64,000 nt of DNA from Branchiostoma floridae. Lineage: Eukaryota > Chordata > Leptocardii > Amphioxiformes > Branchiostomatidae. A program made the position numbers and the translations under genes. The notes beneath the pieces are model-generated. The model saw only the letters and a list, made by a program, of their open reading frames with translations. It was not told the origin of the DNA and did no database searches. Of this stretch, positions 36,701 through 45,700 are shown in pieces; the first letter of the stretch is position 1, and each line of letters starts with the position of its first letter. Where the stretch lies: positions 16,273-80,272 of the forward strand of contig NW_023365753.1 in NCBI RefSeq assembly GCF_000003815.2. The letters run 5' to 3'.

Positions 36701-39700
36701 GGCACTGCTGTGGGAGAAAAGCAGTCCCGCAAGAGAGCAGTACAGTCTTATAAAGTTATAATGATGTTTGGTCGGTTTTCTACTCAACGAACATTTGAAG
36801 ATGCATGTTTGTAATAGTTTTGTGAGCCTTATTTCTTATGTGTATCGCAGTTGTATGGCTACTTGTACAGGTCATATATCAAGCGGCACAAGCTGCCAAT
36901 ACTCAGTGACCAATGACTGCAGTGATTTCGCGTTACCAACATCATTATTAAAATTCTATTTAAAAAAAGAGAGAGAAATGAATATGTAAGGGTATGTTTT
37001 GAATGCAAATGACAGCCAAGTGCATGGACTTGGTTTATTTACCTTAAAACTAAAAGTTTCTAATCAGCAAAGTCAGTGGCAACAAAAACGGTGTACTTAT
37101 TTCATAATGAGATCAGTAGAAAATCTGTTCATGTCTTAATGGCACGTTTCATCTTAGAGCACCCCCCCATTGTGGTTATGCATTTTCTTTTTGAAAATCA
37201 GTAAATGATAAATTTCCAATACTTTTTTGCCCATGCCTTTCCCTTCAAATGACACGTGATTTCGACACTTCGAACATTTACAAATGAAGTGTAGTTTCTG
37301 CAGGGAAGATCCCATAGTTACATGCATATTTCTTATGAACATTAATGTAGGAAATGAGATCAATTTTCGTAGTGCTTTGATTGCTTGTTTTAATTACTGG
37401 TTTCAGATAATGTCAGGAGAAGTTCGGACATTGTAACTGGATTTGAAGAAATTTGTTATATGAATTTGCACATTTACAGTGGTGGAAAAAAGTTTTAAAG
37501 ATTCTATAAGAGTAGCCAAATATGCACTGGTGCATGGAGAGGCTGTGATAAATTAGTTTGGATGGAAGTATGCAAAGATCTGTTTTCAAAGCATATTCAA
37601 AATGCCTGCACAAAATACTTAATGACATTATCTGAAAAACAATCCTGCAGTGGAATCATCTTAAGAGATGACGCTTCCGGGTAGTCTGAATAATCACATC
37701 TGTCTGTGTGGTTATACATTGTTATACAATGAGAACCTTGCACCCAACTCTGCAGCTGAACTAAAAGAATTGGTGACATTGTGGAAATAGAATATAGTGT
37801 GTTAAAAGCCATTCTACCATTTTTGTTTGCAGCTCTTGCAACCACAAAAAAATTACTTACACTTTGACATCATGGTTATTTCACCTGCGGAATTGTTGGC
37901 AAATGTATTGATTCATGTATACGCCATGGATGTGTTTTAATTATTGAATTGTTATAACATGTTATGGGATGAATATACATATGTCAATTGATAACATTAA
38001 GTACACTATATGTGCATCACAGTCAAACATGCCATTTTGATTCAGTGGATATGGATCATATACAAATAAAGGATAAAACATTACAACATTAGGTTTGGAG
38101 AGACATTTGTCCAATTATAATGAATGAATTTGGCCAGTTTGAGTGATGTGCTGCCAAAGCTATGGCTACATTCAATGTATACTTGATATAATAAGTATCT
38201 CTTTCCTCTCTCAACTTTTGATGAAATCTGTATCTATATTGCTGGTGTAACACTGCCTTTTGGTGTAACACACCACCTGAAATGATTAACAGATTACAGC
38301 TTTCAGAATTTTTACAATAATTGATTAACAATGATATTACTTGACTACCGTATTTTCTCGATTATAGTGCGCACTTTTTTAACTTTGCAAAATCTGAAAG
38401 TAATGGGAAGGTGTTGGCAATGTCATGTTGTGTACTTCATTTGAGGTTACTGCCCGGACAAAAAAGGAAGAGGATCCCAAACCAGCTAGAAACCCATTGG
38501 AACATGGCCGAGTGTGGCTTGGAACAGGTGCGAAAGATCCATGAAATAAATTTTATGAAAGAAGATGATATTGGACTTAAAAGAATATTTTTGTAAATGT
38601 GTCAAAGCAAAGGCCACAAAATATGATTCAAGTCTGGCAGGATGTCCCACATCTTCCGGGCACAGAACATCCTCCTATCATCTACAGAACTCATAAAGCC
38701 TTCTTAAGGAGGTTCCAACTGCAGCCGTACAGTTTCAAAATAAACAGCTCACACAACTAGGATCTAATGTTACTGTACTTGGAGGGATGATAGTCGTATG
38801 AATGAATGACCGTGTATGGTTGTAACACAGTATGAATAGCTAAAAATGATCTGATGTTATAAAACTAGATCAACATTTTGTATGTATTCTTGGAACAGCA
38901 AAGAATATGGCAAAATGTTCGAGAACAATACCGGTGAAAGGTTATTGACCTGCACATGCCTAGCGTGTAAACCAACTTGTACGCCAGCGTCACAACTTTT
39001 CTGCAGGTATTTCTCTCCAAACTACCATAAATTTGGCCGAAAAAATTAATCAGATTAGAGTGCTGTAACCCAAAAACTTTAGCACAGGATCTGTTTGTTT
39101 GTGGATAACATATCTATCTGGTGATTTCTTTTAACCAAGGATCCTTGTTTTAACAGTAACAGCAGCTGTGATTTCACCTTCTCACAGTGCTTGGTCTTGA
39201 TTGACAGGTCGCGGCTCTAACACCAGACTGTCTAAAGTTTGGCTGCACCACCAAATTGAATTACTGGACTTAATTTTGGTGGATCATACCACACATTTAT
39301 TATATTTTCCCTGGGTGATTTTGTTAAAGCTCAATTGCTCGGGGGATTGAAGAAAAACGTCATAAATTTCTTCTTTTTTTTTCGGTGCAAACTGTGTTCA
39401 AGATTGCCGAAGGGGGGTGCATAGTTAATTTCAGTTTTTGTACTTTACTTCACAGTCAGGCAGATTTCTCCTGTAATCACCCAAAAACGGTGGTGCGTAC
39501 TTAAATTGAGAAAATACGGAATATTGTTTTGTTGCTAGCTATGTATGATATTTTATTCATTCATGTTGTGATTATATTATGTTACTTACAAAAATGTGGC
39601 TTGATGGTCAGTTCCATTTGACAGTGTTGTCAATCATTATTTGCTCACATCAACTCTTGTTGACATTTTGTGCCAAGACTGGATGAGTGCTTTCTGCTAG

Positions 39701-42700
39701 CTTTACATGCCTTGTTTGAAAGACTGCCACCCTAGTAGCCATTCCATACAGTCTCTACATTCCCTTTGGGAATAGCCATCCCAGACAGTGTGCATCCCTC
39801 TGTGGGAACAACCTTGAAATTGGAAGACTGAGAGGTTGGGTTAGCAAATGATTGACACCTCGTCATTCACAGCTGACTTAGCCTCATTTTTGCAAGGACC
39901 ATCCCACACCTTCCTGGTACTACTAACAGTCAGGTATTGTTGTGCTTTGCCTAACTGTGTTACTGCACCTTTGTCTGTGCTGCATGCCTGCCTAACTGTA
40001 CAGCCCTACTTAACTCTTCCTTTGCTGAAAGTCACCTGTTTTATTCACACCTGCTGCTTCATCCAATTTAGTTACTTTCAAGTGATAATATTTTCCTTTT
40101 TTGCATAAATTAACGTCTATACTTTGAAGAAATTGGTGGTGTCAAATATTTGCATGGAACTAAAGGCTACCTAAGGCCCCCAAACCATCAAAATTGCTGT
40201 GAGAGTTTTAGACTGCATGATTGCATGTATAACAATGACTTTCTATTTAACACTTCAAGAAATTTCTACATCATTTTTGTGTGTGTCCATTGAAATAACT
40301 TGTGTGCATGAAGTTTAACAAACATGTCATTTTGTAAAACTACCATCATGATAACAAAGTGCTCTTGCAACTGAACTGCATGCCTTATGAGTAGTAATGC
40401 TATAACTGCATGACTTATTAATTATAGTTGAAGTGGAAGTTCATGTCTTACAGTAATCCATGTACAGCCCCTGCTTGTAGATTTGGTGGCAACAGACCCT
40501 TTCCGTATGTCCTGGTTTGACTTTTCTTGCTCAATCATAACACCTTATTCACAATACTGGTTTACTGCAGCTCTCCTCTAGTCTTTCTATCATTTTCTTC
40601 TCTCTATAAGTTGGACAAGTTTGTATCATCCCTCAAGTTCTCTCAATTTTATCTCAATAAAATGTTGATATCTCAGTTTCCTTTGTTTTGCAGGATTCCT
40701 GCATGTTTTCAGCTACTGTATGTTTATGATTTATTTTGCTTTTTTGTTATTGTTACATTTTATATAACTGCTTCCAGAGACAGTACCAAAGAGGTACACT
40801 AAATACTGATATGATGTGTTCTAATGTGAGTACCATTATGATAACACTCACATGTTCATGTGCTTGGCGCAACAGCTCCTACATGTATTTCATTCAGAGG
40901 AAATCTTAACACAGACATCTGTCACCATTTAGATTACAAAAAGTAGTATTCCAGGATACTGTCGAATTTGACCTTCGGGTTACTGATTGTAACTTTCACA
41001 ATTTTGCCAGATATTGCTGTGACATACATAAAATGAATGTCTTTCATACCAATTTCTTAGACAACATGTCACCAGTTCAGTTTCTAAAACAAAGCTGGAA
41101 CAAAGTTATTATTTCCACTGGACTGGGAGTTGTTGTGTTCTGTAGTGCTATGATGATGATTGGGATATTTTCATGTCCGTGTGCACTGATCTAACCAGCA
41201 GGTTACCATTTTTGTCTCCCTGCAGTGATGAGACGTGGCGAATCTGGTTTTGTCGTTTTCCGTCTCTTGAGCAAAGGAAATGTCTGGAAATGGATGCAGG
41301 CAAATTCACGGGTTGTATTTCGGAATGGACGTCCTGACTACATCATCTCCACACATCGCCCCCTCAGGTACACGTACAGTATATCTTGATAAGCAGCTGT
41401 ATAAGGGTAAGCTGTTAGTTACGTAGATGTACATGTAGTAGCCAGGACCATACAGTGTGGCTTCCTTTCCTTGGTAACAGAAGAAAATTTTGCCATCCAG
41501 ACCACCAGTTGGAAAGCAGGAGAAGAAGACCATATCCGGTATGGAACCACATACAGAATAAGTAAGACAATATTTTCCATATGGTCAAGTGCAGCCTCAA
41601 ATTGCCCATCACACATAGAGTGGAATCTAACATTGACATATTAGGCTCCTTTTTGGGGTACACTAAAGGGATAGGTCCAGTAGTCACAGGAATGAGCCTT
41701 TGGTTTTGCAGGTGGGTGTTAACACTGAAAAATGCAGTCTAACATCCAGCCTTAAGTGTTAGTAGTACCTTAAGTTAACAGACTGGAAGCTAGGACCCCT
41801 TCAGTATAATAAGTAGTCTGGTAGGCAAACTTACTGGGATTTTTATTCTGTAACTCTAAGCACCTGTGCTGACTGTAGGAGCATCAAGACTCACATTACT
41901 GCTATCAAATCTGATTTGTTAACATTTGTTAAGAATGTTATACTTTCAGGTCTGTACAGCATTTCTCGAGAACTTAGTGAACTTATCTTTATGATATTTA
42001 GTATGTTTGTAGGTGTTTGCCAAAAAAGCTACATTAGCCTCTTAGTCAAAGTCAAAATTTTAGCAGCTTTCCATGGTTCTGCATGTTCTGGGCGTGCAAT
42101 ACTGTAGTCCTGGTTTTCTAACTTAAGTAAGCTTTAGACCTGTTTAATTTCTTTGAACTAGAGGGATTTTCACTTGTTCAATACGTAAATGGGAATTCCA
42201 ACTCACTTTTTATGATGATTAAAACATGAATTTCATAGCAAATTAATTGTTGACTTTTAGAAAGTTGACTATGAATTTAATCTAGTCACCTCCGTGAAAA
42301 TGTGTGTGTTCCAGCGTTATATTTGCAGAACGTTTTGAGCGATTGCAATGTTACATGTACATGTATCTGGTAGGTAAGTTGTTGATCCGACGGAAGGTCA
42401 ATTTTGGGCCTTCTAGTTGATTTGTTAGGCACACATGGATTTAATCTAAGCAAAAAGTGGTGTAAGTTTGGACCCTAGCAGCTTGCTCTAGGGCTGCAGG
42501 GGCAGTTTTGTTAAAGAACAATAACTGTATCTTTAAAAGAAAGAGGGTAACAAAGGAAAGGTATTTGGCATGCAGGTACACAATGTAGCTTAAAACCAAT
42601 GAGATGGAACTGTATTTGCATGATGAGGAAAGTCCATATTTTCATCATTAAATACCATAATCTGACTTTTTTTTTTTAAATTATTATATGATTTAAGGTC

Positions 42701-45700
42701 TCGGACCGGAGTTTCTTTTACGATTTCGGAGGTTGGCGGACAGCTTCAGGCCGAAGGGCTACAGTTCCGCTAGTAAACGTAGGACGCGAAACTTAATCAA
42801 TATGGTGGAAAGCCGTTTACTGCCTCTTTCCGACAAACCTATTGGTATAGTCTGTTGCCTCTTTATTTCGGGTAGAATATGTAATAAAATTTTAATTTTG
42901 GACCCGAAAAGTATCATTTTTTGACACTTTTTTGATCGAAGCTGCTTGGAAAAAACGAATTTTCCCAGGATAACGGCCTATGTGGTAGAAAAGCTAAATT
43001 CTTCATGTTTGTGTAAAATGAAAATAAAAAAATTCCATGTGATAACTTTTTTGCAATCTCCGATGACGTAATTTCTTCGAAATCGCATGAAAAACGATGC
43101 TATTTGGGTCACCAGGCGAAAAAGCCGCATCACCGTTGCAGCGGACTAATACAAAAACGGTTTCGCTGGCCGACCAACTACTCCTCGCACAAAAATAATA
43201 CAACCCACGGGCTTTTCATGAAATACGACAAATCTATGCTCAGCTATATCGATCACCAAGCAATAGGGAGCAAAAGTTAGGGAGACACCAGCGCACTTCC
43301 GGCCTATTTCTAGTCATCACTCCGGTCAGATTTGAACTCCGACCCGAAACCTTATTGCTAGAGGGACGTTAACAGATAACAAATATGCAAATAAGTGCCT
43401 AATTTGCAAAATCATGGTAGGATTGAATAGATCAATCTTAATGAATTACACTGAAACAAGTGACCCTAGCCTTGACCTCCACCAAGTGACATGTACCAGC
43501 ATTTACCAGATTAGATTTTAGTCCCCCTAGCAGCTTCCCTTGGTCCTGCAGTGCAACTTTGTTATCTCATGTTCTGAACAACCTATGGTCACATTTTTGG
43601 GTGTTAAATAGCTCTTGTGCTCAGGAAGAAGACTAAGTTTGGGCCCCCTTAGTGGCTAGTTTTGGGATAGCAGGGGCATTTTTGTCAAAAACTTCTGAAG
43701 GGGATAATTCAAGAAGGGAACAACGGATTTTCATGATTTTTGATATAAGTAGGTACCTAGACAATGGTGTACAAAATGAAATAATTATTATGCCAAATAA
43801 CATTTGCATAATCAATGAAACTATTCAATCAAAGCAGTTTTTCAATGTATCTCTTGTCGTGGACATGATATTGAAATTTGATCGGTAAATAGCTTGCAGC
43901 ATCATGACAAAGTGGAGCAAGAATTTCAAAGGTGCGAGTGTTGCAAGGTTGGTCCGGGGAAATATTTAAATCTGGACCCTCTAAAATGCTATTTCCTGCA
44001 TTTTGAGGAGCAAATTTTGCTGCCAGACTATACCAACTTTAATGCCATTTCTATCAAAAAAGGGCCATGTCCCCACAAATTTTCACCATGTCATTGTTAG
44101 TGCTGGAGGCGCTGAGGTCCTGAGAAAATTTGGAAATCTTGACCCTCTGAAATGTCATTTCAAGCATTTGAGGGGCACATTCTGCTTGGAAACTTAGCTA
44201 AGTTTGATAAGTAAAATTTCTATTACATTTGTACTTTAAAAGTAAAATGTCTATTACATTTGTACTTTAAAAGGTTTTTGAGAGCGACATGTGTCCACTG
44301 TGTTCAGTGCCGAAGGCGCGAGCCGTCACAAGGAGGTCCAAAGAAATTTTGAAGTTGGGATTCTCTGAAACGCTAGCTAAATTTACTTCATGATATCTAG
44401 TATTTGAGGAGCAGTTGTGGAAGTAGAGGTCAACTTAAGAAATGGTTCACCTGGCATTTTCGGTGGGTACTGCAGGAGCCTGTGAATTTTGTGTTTGTTT
44501 GTGGGCAACAGAACTCAAAAAGCTGTGAATGGATCTTGATTAAATTTGGTAGGTTAGTAGCAGTTATAGGAAGGAAGGTTAAGTTATAGGAAGAAATGGT
44601 TTACCCGGCATTTTCTGTCAGTACTGCAGTGGGTTATGTGTCTAAACAACATAACTTGAAAAGCAGTAGCTCATTCTGCATGATATTTGGTGGATGGATA
44701 AGGGTTAGCAAAATCAAGATTAAGTTCAATAATGGGCCTCCTAGCCTCAAGTTGTGGTATGCAGAATAGCTTCAAAGATGGAAGTCAAACTTTCTGCAAA
44801 ATATGCCAGGTTCATGATTTTGGGGACTGGATGATATTTATGGGGGGTGGATGTCTGGTGCACTAGGGAGGAGGGCCATTGACAAATTTTTTGCCCTTGG
44901 GGGTTGGTCATCGAAATTTTGACACCTTTGCCAACCTCCCTCCCCCTCCCCATGAGAAATTGGCCACCCCCTGATCTGTTATGTCATTCCATGTTTGTAG
45001 GAAGACTAAGAAGGCTATATATTTTTAAGTAAATATGTACCAATATCAATCCTGCGTGCAGTGGTACCCCCAGCTTTCTAAATGGAATGGTTCATGGACG
45101 ACAAAGGGATAAAACGTTTAAATACGATATTTATTTGCGTGATCTTGCGTAATGTTACCAGTGGGGTGGATATTTTTCTCACATAGATCAGAGAAGTGTC
45201 AGACAAGGTAAGTCTTCTTTCCACTGCAGCACATCAGTGTAACATCAAGTCTACATGTTTGTGAACATGTCATCAAAATGAAAAGTCAGCTGTCCATGGT
45301 CTAAAACTTTGGGAGAGACACAGATTCTAGATGCGCCCGACAGGAAGACTCCAGTGTATGTCGTGTTGACGCGCGCGTCTTGACACATCTGGGTAAGGAG
45401 AGCTCCCGGTGCTAGCCATATGGGTCACCACAGGCCGGGCACGAGGAGCCAGGAATTTTCTCGCAGTTAGGAGACAGCCCTTAGTTTCAGTTTGACCAAT
45501 TGACTGAAATTTTTCCCTCCGTTTATGATAAGGAGAAAGCCTATAATTTCGGCCCCTCGTGACCATGGTCTCTCTGATAAATTTAGGGTCTCTTTTGAGT
45601 AATTAAGCTCATTTGTTAAAGACTGATGATGGAACTTCACACATTGGGTGCTTTAGCAATTAAGACATAAAAAAAATTAATTGAAAATTTGTTTTTCCCA

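Noticed and set aside
45327-45566. 79-codon minus-strand frame
   Set aside because: It overlaps the inverted repeat of the composite element and has no family resemblance.
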